From assembly GCA_002368685.1 (NCBI GenBank), contig DFEN01000118.1, forward strand, positions 1-16,079: a stretch of DNA of 16,079 nucleotides, read 5' to 3'. The position numbers and the translations under genes are program-made. Source of the stretch: Lachnospiraceae bacterium UBA3801. GTDB taxonomy: Bacteria; Bacillota; Clostridia; Lachnospirales; Lachnospiraceae. Positions 1 to 8,361 of this stretch are shown one piece after another. Numbering within the stretch: position 1 is the stretch's first letter; each line of letters opens with the position of its first letter. The notes beneath the pieces are model-generated. The model was not told the DNA's origin. It saw only the letters and a list, made by a program, of their open reading frames with translations, and did no database searches.

Positions 1-558
1 ACGAGTGCTCCAGCAATAATTATTGGTAAGGTTTCATCTGCAGTTTTCAGAGTAATGATATTCGTTGTAGCTAGTGTTCCTCTCATGGCGATATCCTTCA
101 TAATGGGAGGTCTGTCATGGCTTATGCTTCTGGAGTATACCGTGCTTGCATTTGTCTATGCAATAATGGCAGGAAGTATAGGAACCTTCTGTTCCTCCGT
201 ATGTAGGAAATCAATTCCAGCTATTATTATGTCATATGTAATATATGGAACGATATATGGAATAACCTATGTTCCACTACTACTAGTTGCGATTCTTGGA
301 GATATAGATAACGCGGTATGGTCATTTTTACCACTTGCATTTAATCCTGTTCAGTCCTTTATAGTATTTTTCTATGGGAGAATGACAGGTGAATCCTTAT
401 ATGAAGAAATATATAGTTATGGTACGAATAACCATCCGATCTTTGAATTTTTTGGATCCACTACAGTATGGCTAATTATTTCAGTTATATTACAGCTTGG
501 AATAGCAGCATTCTTCATATGGATGGCTTCTCTAAGACTGAAGCCTAGAAATAAGTAA
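1..558 (+). CDS. ABC-2 type transporter permease, C-terminal part (5' end outside window)
   Basis: The frame is open from the first base to the TAA at 556-558, giving 185 visible residues, so the gene starts upstream. The ATG at 55 is internal: the reading frame before it is open and the encoded residues (GKVSSAVFRV...) fit the family. The protein is very hydrophobic, with about five or six membrane segments and a last helix near visible residues 155-178, ending in a short basic tail. The pattern of a Gly-Lys before a helix, a Pro-rich membrane stretch, then an 'SIGTFCSSVCRK' segment is typical of ABC-2/NatB-like permeases. Such permeases work with a separate ATPase subunit, probably encoded just upstream. 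It lies 35 bases before the next gene and is likely cotranscribed with the MoxR/VWA set. The substrate cannot be told. Confidence 0.8.
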   Translation, partial: TSAPAIIIGKVSSAVFRVMIFVVASVPLMAISFIMGGLSWLMLLEYTVLAFVYAIMAGSIGTFCSSVCRKSIPAIIMSYVIYGTIYGITYVPLLLVAILGDIDNAVWSFLPLAFNPVQSFIVFFYGRMTGESLYEEIYSYGTNNHPIFEFFGSTTVWLIISVILQLGIAAFFIWMASLRLKPRNK

Positions 559-593
559 ATGCTATTTTAACCAAATAACAGGCAGGCAGAAGA

Positions 594-1991
594 ATGGAAT
601 ATATTGACAGAATAGTAGGAAAAATAAGAATAAAGTTAAATGCTAATATAATGAGAAGAAGTCTTGTTACAGCTCTGATGTATGGAGCTGTAGCAGGACT
701 TATTGTTGTTATAGCGAGTATGATATTTCCCTTCTATTATGCGGGTTATGTGGCCCTTGGTACTACATTCCTAGGACTGCTTGTTGGAGTTTTCCTTGGA
801 GTTAGAAGGAGAATAGATAACAAGGCAGCGGCACTCTATATAGATAGTTGTGGCTTTGATGAGAAAATAATAACAGCTCTTGAAAATAGAAAGTATAAAG
901 ATAAGGTATGTATTCTTCAGAGAATAGATGCTGAGCAACATCTAAAGCTGGAGGAGAGCAAGGTAAAGGTTAAGTTTGAGCTTCCGTGGATAAAGCTGGG
1001 AGTGCTACTACTTGTTATGGTTCTTGCGACAGTTTTATATATGATACCTACTCCTGCAAAGGAGCTGGCAAAGAATCAGCATGAGGCTAAGCAGGAAGCA
1101 AAGAAGGCTCAGGAAGAAGTAGAGGAAATGATGGAGGCCCTGACGAAGATAGATCAGGGGGAAATGACTCCAGAGGAGCTCGAGGCGCTAAAGCAAATGA
1201 TGGAGTCCCTTAAGACTTCAAAAGAAGACTTTGCAAATGTGAAGGATAAGAATGATTTTAATAAGGCTAGACAAAAATATGATTATAAGCTTGGGGATAT
1301 GTCCGACAAGCTAGAAATGTTATCTCAAGGTAAAACAGGAGAGGCTCAGAAAGAATTAAAGTCTGCAAAAGAAATAGCGGATAATCAGAATCAGACGCCG
1401 AAGAATCAGACTGCCTCAAATAACCAAGAGGGCCAACAAGGACAACAAGGCCAGGAAGGTCAGCAGGGTCAAGAAGGTCAAGAAGGTCAACAAGGACAAC
1501 AAGGCCAGGAAGGTCAGCAGGGTCAGGAAGGTCAAGAGGGTCAGCAGGGCCAGGAAGGCCAAGAAGGCCAAGAAGGCGAGCCAGGTCAAGAGGGCCAAGA
1601 AGGAGAAGGCCAAGGAGAAGGAGAAGGTGAAGGCAAAGGTAAAGGCGAAGGAAAAGGATCCGGAGAAGGCGAGGGCGAAGGCCAAGGCGAAGGAGAAGGT
1701 GAAGGCAAAGGAAAGGGAAGCGGACAAGGTGAGGGTTCTAGTGAAACAAAGGTTAAACATAATCATGACTATGTAAGCGTTAATGAAAACGTATCAGGTC
1801 AGTATACGGAGAATTCCACCTCAGAGTTTGCTCACGAACAGAACGGACTGGCATGGGAAGGAACTCAAGTGCCATATGATACTGTAATAGGCGACTACAG
1901 TGATAAGGCGTATGAAGGAATAGATAAAGGAAAATATCCCGGCGGAATGTCGGATGTAATAAAGAATTATTTCACAGGTTTATCTGAATAG
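594..1991 (+). CDS. Membrane protein with coiled coil and collagen-like Gly/Gln/Glu tract (DUF4175-like position)
   Basis: This 465-residue protein has a basic N-terminus, two adjacent membrane helices (about 23-43 and 47-68), a cytosolic-looking segment, and a third helix (about 134-151). A charged helical, probably coiled-coil stretch follows at 155-270. Residues 280-336 are mostly Gly-X-X triplets (GQQ, GQE), and 337-381 switch to Gly at every second residue (GE, GK, GQ). A compact C-terminal segment (385-465) ends with the pattern VPYDTVIGDYSDKAYEGIDKG...KNYF, resembling the tails of DUF4175-like or related large membrane proteins found beside MoxR/DUF58/VWA genes. The ATG at 594 follows a purine-rich AGGCAGGCAGA. 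It sits 22 bases before the MoxR gene. Its role is not known; a scaffold or substrate of the MoxR-VWA machine is my inference. The family name is by analogy and unverified. Confidence 0.75.
   Translation: MEYIDRIVGKIRIKLNANIMRRSLVTALMYGAVAGLIVVIASMIFPFYYAGYVALGTTFLGLLVGVFLGVRRRIDNKAAALYIDSCGFDEKIITALENRKYKDKVCILQRIDAEQHLKLEESKVKVKFELPWIKLGVLLLVMVLATVLYMIPTPAKELAKNQHEAKQEAKKAQEEVEEMMEALTKIDQGEMTPEELEALKQMMESLKTSKEDFANVKDKNDFNKARQKYDYKLGDMSDKLEMLSQGKTGEAQKELKSAKEIADNQNQTPKNQTASNNQEGQQGQQGQEGQQGQEGQEGQQGQQGQEGQQGQEGQEGQQGQEGQEGQEGEPGQEGQEGEGQGEGEGEGKGKGEGKGSGEGEGEGQGEGEGEGKGKGSGQGEGSSETKVKHNHDYVSVNENVSGQYTENSTSEFAHEQNGLAWEGTQVPYDTVIGDYSDKAYEGIDKGKYPGGMSDVIKNYFTGLSE
1434..1541 (+). repeat. 54-base tandem duplication in the Gly/Gln/Glu-coding tract
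   Basis: Two adjacent 54-base units (1434-1487 and 1488-1541) differ at only two positions by eye. Both encode the same 18 residues, at 281-298 and 299-316 of the 465-residue protein. A third, decayed partial copy follows. The length is a multiple of three, so gain or loss of a unit keeps the frame. The wider low-complexity tract runs about 1428-1736. Confidence 0.85.
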
Positions 1992-2013
1992 ATATAAATG
2001 GAGGTAAGTAAGA

Positions 2014-2943
2014 ATGGAATATAACCAGGCTGTAAGCGTTATTAATCAGGTTAAAGCGGAAATACATAAGGAGATAATAGGTCAGGAGAAGACGGTGGAT
2101 AATCTTCTCATGGCACTTCTAGTAGGAGGAAATGTTCTACTCGAAGGTATGCCGGGACTCGGAAAAACAAGACTGGTTCAAACAATAAGTCACGTCTTTG
2201 ATATGTCGTTTAGACGAATACAGTTTACGCCAGACCTTATGCCTGCAGATATAACAGGTACAAATATAATGGCTAGAAATGAGCAGGGAAGCAGCTTTAA
2301 ATTCGAGGCAGGACCTATTTTTGCGAATGTGGTTCTGGCGGATGAGATAAACAGAGCTACTCCTAAAACTCAGTCAGCGCTCCTTGAAGCAATGCAGGAA
2401 CATACAGTTACAGTAGGTGACCTGACTTATGCTCTCCCAGATCCATTCTTTGTAATTGCTACACAGAACCCTATTGAACAGGAAGGAACATATCCACTTC
2501 CTGAAGCACAGCTGGATAGATTTGCGATGAAGCTACTTGTAGAATATCCAACGAAGGAAGAACTTGCAGCAATTGTGAATCTTACTGAAGGCTTCGGAGT
2601 ACAACCTGTACAGCCAATGGTTAAGCCTGAGACACTTATTGAGATAAGACAAATGATTCAGCAGATTCCTATAGCAGATCCAGTTATGGGACGAGCCCTT
2701 GATCTAGTTATGGCGACTCATGCTGATAATAAATATATACGTGAAGGCGCCAGCCCAAGAGCAGCACAGTATATAGTTAGATGTGCAAAGGCTCGTGCAT
2801 TTATGCTGGGTAGACTAAATGTGGCCTTCGAAGATATTGATGCAGTAGCGGTAGCAGTTCTGCGTCATCGTATCATCCTCAGCTTCGATGCAGTAGCTGA
2901 TGGAGTTGATGCGGATACAATCATTAAGCAGCTGCTTGGATAA
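2014..2943 (+). CDS. MoxR-family AAA+ ATPase
   Basis: The product has 309 residues, the usual MoxR length. Walker A is GMPGLGKT at 45-52, Walker B is VVLADEIN at 106-113, sensor 1 is ATQNP near 149-153, and the sensor 2 region is GASPRA at 245-250. The PLPEAQLDRF stretch at 161-170 is a MoxR signature. All catalytic elements are intact, so an active ATPase is expected. MoxR proteins are cytosolic, chaperone-like ATPases that act on partner VWA proteins, often by a MIDAS-dependent contact. The DUF58 gene and the triple-VWA gene downstream are the obvious partners. A strong GGAGG ends 9 bases before the ATG. The exact client is unknown. Confidence 0.95.
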   Translation: MEYNQAVSVINQVKAEIHKEIIGQEKTVDNLLMALLVGGNVLLEGMPGLGKTRLVQTISHVFDMSFRRIQFTPDLMPADITGTNIMARNEQGSSFKFEAGPIFANVVLADEINRATPKTQSALLEAMQEHTVTVGDLTYALPDPFFVIATQNPIEQEGTYPLPEAQLDRFAMKLLVEYPTKEELAAIVNLTEGFGVQPVQPMVKPETLIEIRQMIQQIPIADPVMGRALDLVMATHADNKYIREGASPRAAQYIVRCAKARAFMLGRLNVAFEDIDAVAVAVLRHRIILSFDAVADGVDADTIIKQLLG

Positions 2944-2996
2944 TAACTTGTAAAAAGAAGATATTTTAAAGTTTAAAGACTATTAAAGGATAGCAG

Positions 2997-3866
2997 ATGG
3001 AAACACTTAATCTGAGAGAACTGGAACAACTGAATACACTTAGGTTAAATATATGCCGCAGTATGTCCCAGGGCGAGGGTCTCAGAAGGTCGTCTGCAAA
3101 GGGACGCTCTGCAGAGTTTTCCGGATACCGTGAATATGTCCCTGGGGACGATACTAGATATGTAGACTGGAATGCGTATGCTAGATTTGACAAGCTCTAT
3201 ATTAAGGAATTCATGGAAGAAAAGGAAGGTAGGGTTAGCATCTATCTAGACACCAGTAAATCCATGGATTTTGGTGAGAAGAAGAAGAGTACTCTTATGG
3301 CGGAGCTGGCAGAAATAATAAGCTTCTCTGCAACCTCCGGAAGAGATAGTGTTTATGTAACGGATCTCGCATTTCCAACAAATACCTTCAAGGTTCCAGT
3401 TGGCAGTTTAGGTGTTGCTACGCTTAAGGCTTGGCTTGAGAAGACAGAGGTAAATGGAAAAATAGATCTTATGAGTTCACTCAAAAAAGCTGTTAAGGGT
3501 AGAGGTGGTGTAGCCATAGTTATATCTGATTTTATGGATGAGGGTTTCCTTGCTAAGGAAACAGATATACTTAGACTCTTTGATTACCATGGTATGAAGA
3601 CAACTCTTATACATGTTCTTTCTCGCGAAGAGATGGAAATAGAGGATGACGGTTCATTTCAATATATAGATAGTGAGGATGATGATAGAGAAGTCAGAAT
3701 CACACTTGATAAATACAGTATAAGAGATTATAAGAAAGCTCTTGAGGATTATTCCAAGAACATCTATACAAAAGCAAAGGCAGCCGGCGGAAACTATATT
3801 CTATGTTCTACGGCTGATCCTATTAAAAAACTAATATATGAGAATTTGAGATTCTTATTCTTATAA
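2997..3866 (+). CDS. DUF58 domain protein (VWA-like)
   Basis: This is a 289-residue soluble protein. The DUF58 hallmark lies at 43-63, with GYREYVPGDDTRYVDWNAYAR-type residues (Gly-Asp-Asp, Asp-Trp, Ala-Arg). A VWA-like fold follows with a DTSKSM metal-site motif (Asp85, Ser87, Ser89) and a later ISDF strand (Asp178). DUF58 proteins are the regular companions of MoxR ATPases and BatA-type VWA proteins. No signal peptide or membrane helix is visible, which fits short DUF58 forms that work in the cytosol. The start at 2997 has AAAGGA six bases upstream. The 53-base gap after the MoxR gene is the widest within the core cluster; I see no terminator in it. Molecular function is not established for the family. 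Confidence 0.92.
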   Translation: METLNLRELEQLNTLRLNICRSMSQGEGLRRSSAKGRSAEFSGYREYVPGDDTRYVDWNAYARFDKLYIKEFMEEKEGRVSIYLDTSKSMDFGEKKKSTLMAELAEIISFSATSGRDSVYVTDLAFPTNTFKVPVGSLGVATLKAWLEKTEVNGKIDLMSSLKKAVKGRGGVAIVISDFMDEGFLAKETDILRLFDYHGMKTTLIHVLSREEMEIEDDGSFQYIDSEDDDREVRITLDKYSIRDYKKALEDYSKNIYTKAKAAGGNYILCSTADPIKKLIYENLRFLFL

Positions 3867-3881
3867 AACCTGGAGATTATT

Positions 3882-6800
3882 ATGACATTCGCAACACTTC
3901 TCCCACTTATTTGTCTGGTGGGAGTTCCGATTATCATAATTCTATATTTGATGAAGCCGAAGGGAACACGCAAGGTGGTACCTTCTGTTTTGTTGTGGAA
4001 AAATACAGAGAAAAATGAGAGAAGTACAACATTTTCTAAGAAGCTAATCAAGAATATTCTTATGTTCCTTGAAATTCTAGCTCTCATTAGCCTTACCTTT
4101 GCTGCTATGTCTCCAATGGTTAAGAGAGGAATGAAGGGAAGTAACAAATCCTCCATTATTGTAATTGATACCTCTGGAAGTATGCAGTTTAAGGATAAGA
4201 ATGGTACTACTAGATTTGCACAGGCTATTCAGGATGCAAAGGATTATGTGGAAACTTCTGGAGGAGATATCTCTATTGTTACATGTGGAGCTTCGAATGA
4301 GGTCCTTGCTAATGGTAGTCATGACAAGGGAAAACTGAAGAGAATTCTCTCTAATATTCAGGTTACTGATACGGCTGGAGATATAAGCAAGTCTGAAGGA
4401 CTGCTGGAATCTCTCAAGAAGGAAGAAATAATAATCTTCACGGATGGAGACGGAGCTTCTCGCTTAGAGGAAATGAGTCAGAAAATGTCTGTGGATATCA
4501 AGGTATATGGGGATGTTACTAGTAACGTTGGTATAAGTCAGATGTCCATGAAGCAGAATGATGCAGGAACCTACGACATAGCAATAGGCTATCATACAAA
4601 GGGGGAAGGAAGTCATAAGTTTGACATTTCCCTATATGATGCAGACGGTTCTTTGATTGAGGTTAGGACGATTGATACAGAGGGTAATGCAGGAAGTACA
4701 GTCCTAATGATGGATAAATCCGTAAAGGGAGACTATGTAAAGGCTGAGCTTAGTGGAATAGATTCCGACGGACTGGATAGAGATAATACTGCCTATGCGA
4801 TAAAGAGTTCATCAGATGAAGTTCAGGCATATATGGTCGGCGTTGGTAATACATATTTTGAGAAGGCGTACACCGCTATTACTGGAAATACTATGCTGAA
4901 GATCACCAATGATGCGGAAATACCTACAGGAGAAAATGTACTTGCAATATATGATAGAGCGGACCTTGTAACCGGAAATTATCCGGGAATAGTGGAAGGA
5001 TATTCTGATAAGGATTCTGAAAAGGTATCAGGTGCAATAGTTACTGTTCGTACGGGAGACCTTATTGGGGATATGAATGACTATACCTTTGGTGCCAGTG
5101 ATCTTTCCGTGCTCGAGTGTCCTGAATGGGCTAGTCCACTCATGGTTATAAATGCTGGCAGTGAAGATGAAAAGGTAGTTGCTTACTATGGAGAAAATGA
5201 GGGTGTCAGAAAGGTTGTACTTGGATTTGATATTAGAAATACCGAGTATCCCCTTATGGCGGAATTCCCAATCTTCGTGGCAGAAGCTGTTACTTATATT
5301 ACAGATGACAGTTTGGTGCACAGTAAATATATTCAGGCGGGAGAAGGCCTATCCTTAAGTCCTTCAGTAGGTAAGGATACTGTATTCGAAGCAATTGATT
5401 CAAATGATGATTATAGTCTAAGAAAATCAGGCCTGAATAGACTGACTGCGAATGCAGTGGGAGAAAAGAATAGTAGCAAGAGTGAATATTTTGTAGTCAG
5501 ATATCCTATCTCCGAGGGAGATGGAACCATATCTCATGAGTCTATGAGCTATGTAAAAGAGGCAGAATATGGTGTGAGACTGGGTTCCCTAACAAGAATC
5601 TGTCTTATCATAGCTCTTATACTTTTGATACTTGATTGGATCATCTATATCACCAGACAGGTGAGAAAGAACAAAATCGAAATAATTATTAGAACAGTTC
5701 TTGTAATACTTGTTCTGATGTCTATTTTTGGTGTCAACCTCTTCGGTCGCAAGAATAAGACAGTTACTATATTCCTTGTAGATATGTCAGATAGTAATGC
5801 AAGCAGCCTCGCGGAGGAGGAGGAATATATAAGAGAAGAAGTGAAGAAGCTGCCTAGAGGACAGAGCTACGGAGTGGTTGCCTTTGGAAGAAATGCCGCT
5901 ACGGATCAGTTTGTTACTGATGATGTTCAGTTTGTGGGAATTGCTTCTACGCCTGACGGATCTGCGACAGATATAGAGGGAGCGGTTGACTATGCTGTGG
6001 CGCTTGTACCTGAGGATAGCCTGGGTCGAATGGTTATTCTTACAGATGGATGTGAAACTGTAGGTGATATAAATAATACATTAAACAAGTTAAAAGATAA
6101 TGATATAGAAATATGTGCAAAGCTTTATGAAACCGAAAATGCTTCAGATGTATATCTCGAAATGGTAGATATGCCGGAGAAGCTGGAGGTTGGAGATGCA
6201 TATAGCATCAAGGTCACTGTTTATAGTTCCTACGAAGTAGATGCAAAGCTAAGGCTGTGGGATAGTAGTGAACTTCTAGATGAGATGGATGTGCATTTGA
6301 TTAGAGGCGAGAATACATTTGTCCTGAATGAAGTGGCCGGAGATGAAGCAATAGAAGAGAGAAAGGTAACTATAGAAGCTGATGGCGATACTATAACTGA
6401 GAATAATAGTATGGTTGCAGCGGCGGTAGTAAATGCTCCTGGAAAGGTTCTTATAGTATCTGGAGCAAGAGAGGATAGCTCTGGACTGGATAGCATCCTG
6501 AAGAATATTAATGTAGATGCAACGGTTGTTTCTTGCATTAATGCACCTGATGATATATCTGGCTTACTTAACTATAAAACTATAATTCTAGATAATTGTC
6601 ATGTTAAGGATCTCCCTCAGGGCTTTATTGATGTAATAGAAACCTATGTAAAAGATTATGGTGGTGGTGTTATATGTACTGGTGGTAGAGAAAGCTATGC
6701 GCCGGGTGGATATGAGGATACTCCACTTGAACAGATCCTTCCTGTTGATATGGAACCAAAGGGACTGGATGAGGCACCATCCCTTGCTATGGTAATGGTT

Positions 6801-8351
6801 ATTGACTGTTCAGGTTCTATGAGTTCAGGGGGAGACCAGAATAACGGAAGAAGTAAGATGGATGTTGCTGTTGATGCTGCCCTTGAGGCGGTAGATAATC
6901 TAGGACCAAAGGATTATGTCGGCGTAGTAACATTTAGTGATACTTTTACATGGCGTGTACCTCTTACAAAGGTCGATGATAAGGAAGCTATCAAAGAAGA
7001 GATAGAGCAGATAGGTATAATGGGCGGAACTGTGATAAAGCCAGCTGTTATAGATGCTGCAGAGGAACTATCTGAAGTTGATGCAGGAGTTAAGCATATA
7101 CTTCTTCTGACGGATGGTGAAGGTGAGACTAAGGACTTTAGTGATGCTGTTGAACTCATAAATGATAATTATATAACCATGTCTACAATTGCGGTTGGCT
7201 CTGATTCGGATACTACTCTTCTGGAGGAATTGGCAGAGGATTGTAACGGAAGATATTATTATTCTGATTCCTCAAGTGACGTTCCTAAAATATTTACGGA
7301 GGAGATATATCTGTCCGGTAATACCTATTATAAGAATGGTGATTTTGAATTATCTGTAAGTAATAACAAGCTAGTGTCAGAGCTTTATAAAGATGGAATT
7401 CCAAATGTAACTGGTTACATAGCTACTACAACCAAGAATGGAGCGCGTGAGGCTATTACAACGGATGAGGAGGATCCACTTCTATCTAATTGGCAGTATG
7501 GATTAGGTCATACAGTAGCTTGGATGACAACTGCATCTGGAACCTGGAACGAGGGCTTCACTTCTAATCAGGACTATGCTGAGATGTGGAACAGAATGAT
7601 GGACTATGCAGCTATGGAAAGCGACATAGGACAGGACAGAGTTTCTGTTTATAAGAGAAGAGGAAAGGTTGAACTTAGCTATTCAGCGGCAGATTATTCA
7701 GAGAATACTTCTGTTGTTGGAGTATATACTTCTCCGTCAGGAGAAACTCAGGAACTAAGTCTGGAACCGGGAGATCCAGGAGTATATACAGCCTCCTTTG
7801 AGCCTTCTGAAATGGGTGTATATAGTATAAGTGTAAGAAGAATGGAAGGCGAGGATATAGCGGCTTCTACTACTTCGATAGAAACCATTCAGTTTTCTGA
7901 TGAATATAGAAAAGATATTTCAAATACGAATTTCAAAAGCTTTGTTGAAACGAATGGACGAATGCTTTCAGACGGAGACAATCTATATACAAGGCTGAAA
8001 GCAGAAAACAGAAAGAAGAAGGATATAACCATTTGGGTTATTATTCTATCGATTATAATTCTGCTGATTGATATAGTTGTACGTAGATTCAATCTAGGAC
8101 GAAGAATATTTAAAAAGTTTAGTAAGAAGGATGGTACCCCAAAGGCTGTAAACACTCAGCAAATGTATGGACAACCGTTACAGCAGCAGGGTGTTCAGGA
8201 ACAGCAGATTCAGGGACAGCAGATTCAGGAGCAGAAGGCTCAGGGACAGAAAGTTCAGCAACAGAAAGTTCAGCAAGAGGCGGAACCGGAAGGTATGTCA
8301 GGTCTCGATACCAAGGCTCTTCTTCAGAAAAAGAAAAATAGAAATCTGTAG
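3882..8351 (+). CDS. Triple-VWA membrane protein: BatA-like half fused to VWA/glutamine-amidotransferase-like half
   Basis: This 1489-residue protein has two recognisable halves. The first (1 to about 590) resembles a BatA-type protein: helices at 5-24 and 57-78, a first VWA with DTSGS at 96-100 and FTDGD near 186, a long extracytoplasmic-looking region, and a helix at 571-590. The second has a helix at 601-621, a second VWA (DMSDS at 634-638, TD at 696-697, Asp722), a beta-rich segment, and a glutamine-amidotransferase-like (DUF1355-like) segment at about 853-960 with GGG...GGRESYAPGGY. It then has a third VWA (DCSGS at 975-979, Thr1050, LLTDGE), a region with WQYGLGHTVAW, a last helix at 1382-1401, and a Gln-rich tail. 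All three MIDAS motifs look intact. GGAG lies six bases before the ATG. The frame is unbroken, so the fusion is genuine in this sequence. It is the likely MoxR partner. Confidence 0.9.
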   Translation: MTFATLLPLICLVGVPIIIILYLMKPKGTRKVVPSVLLWKNTEKNERSTTFSKKLIKNILMFLEILALISLTFAAMSPMVKRGMKGSNKSSIIVIDTSGSMQFKDKNGTTRFAQAIQDAKDYVETSGGDISIVTCGASNEVLANGSHDKGKLKRILSNIQVTDTAGDISKSEGLLESLKKEEIIIFTDGDGASRLEEMSQKMSVDIKVYGDVTSNVGISQMSMKQNDAGTYDIAIGYHTKGEGSHKFDISLYDADGSLIEVRTIDTEGNAGSTVLMMDKSVKGDYVKAELSGIDSDGLDRDNTAYAIKSSSDEVQAYMVGVGNTYFEKAYTAITGNTMLKITNDAEIPTGENVLAIYDRADLVTGNYPGIVEGYSDKDSEKVSGAIVTVRTGDLIGDMNDYTFGASDLSVLECPEWASPLMVINAGSEDEKVVAYYGENEGVRKVVLGFDIRNTEYPLMAEFPIFVAEAVTYITDDSLVHSKYIQAGEGLSLSPSVGKDTVFEAIDSNDDYSLRKSGLNRLTANAVGEKNSSKSEYFVVRYPISEGDGTISHESMSYVKEAEYGVRLGSLTRICLIIALILLILDWIIYITRQVRKNKIEIIIRTVLVILVLMSIFGVNLFGRKNKTVTIFLVDMSDSNASSLAEEEEYIREEVKKLPRGQSYGVVAFGRNAATDQFVTDDVQFVGIASTPDGSATDIEGAVDYAVALVPEDSLGRMVILTDGCETVGDINNTLNKLKDNDIEICAKLYETENASDVYLEMVDMPEKLEVGDAYSIKVTVYSSYEVDAKLRLWDSSELLDEMDVHLIRGENTFVLNEVAGDEAIEERKVTIEADGDTITENNSMVAAAVVNAPGKVLIVSGAREDSSGLDSILKNINVDATVVSCINAPDDISGLLNYKTIILDNCHVKDLPQGFIDVIETYVKDYGGGVICTGGRESYAPGGYEDTPLEQILPVDMEPKGLDEAPSLAMVMVIDCSGSMSSGGDQNNGRSKMDVAVDAALEAVDNLGPKDYVGVVTFSDTFTWRVPLTKVDDKEAIKEEIEQIGIMGGTVIKPAVIDAAEELSEVDAGVKHILLLTDGEGETKDFSDAVELINDNYITMSTIAVGSDSDTTLLEELAEDCNGRYYYSDSSSDVPKIFTEEIYLSGNTYYKNGDFELSVSNNKLVSELYKDGIPNVTGYIATTTKNGAREAITTDEEDPLLSNWQYGLGHTVAWMTTASGTWNEGFTSNQDYAEMWNRMMDYAAMESDIGQDRVSVYKRRGKVELSYSAADYSENTSVVGVYTSPSGETQELSLEPGDPGVYTASFEPSEMGVYSISVRRMEGEDIAASTTSIETIQFSDEYRKDISNTNFKSFVETNGRMLSDGDNLYTRLKAENRKKKDITIWVIILSIIILLIDIVVRRFNLGRRIFKKFSKKDGTPKAVNTQQMYGQPLQQQGVQEQQIQGQQIQEQKAQGQKVQQQKVQQEAEPEGMSGLDTKALLQKKKNRNL
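8179..8275 (+). repeat. Gln-rich imperfect repeats encoding the C-terminal tail of the triple-VWA protein
   Basis: A run of short imperfect units built on CAG-rich words such as 'acagcagattcagg' and 'cagaaagttcagcaa' encodes residues from about 1433 to 1464. These alternate Gln with Val/Ile/Ala and Gly/Glu/Lys. It follows the last membrane helix and a basic stretch, so it is probably a flexible cytoplasmic tail. Confidence 0.7.
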
Positions 8352-8361
8352 GATATTTTAA

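Noticed and set aside
55..57. ATG at 55 as the true start of the permease
   Set aside because: The upstream frame is open to base 1 and encodes residues that continue the family pattern. No ribosome site precedes this ATG.
1434..1736. Repeat array considered as a CRISPR
   Set aside because: The repeats are coding, lack unique spacers of even length, and keep a single open frame.
1416..1766. 116-codon open frame on the minus strand, rich in Leu, Phe, Ala and Ser
   Set aside because: It is the antisense of the Gly/Gln/Glu repeat tract. Its composition comes from the repeats, and no ribosome site or family match supports it.
2014..8351. MoxR plus VWA genes as a possible anti-phage system
   Set aside because: Some defence systems use MoxR-VWA pairs, but this set has the DUF58, BatA-like and membrane-protein arrangement of the common chromosomal cluster. 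No nuclease, protease effector or mobile-element marks were seen.
8167..8361. 64-codon + strand frame overlapping the end of the triple-VWA gene
   Set aside because: The Arg/Ser/Phe-rich product is a frame-shifted reading of the Gln-rich repeats, with no ribosome site and complete overlap with a well-supported gene.
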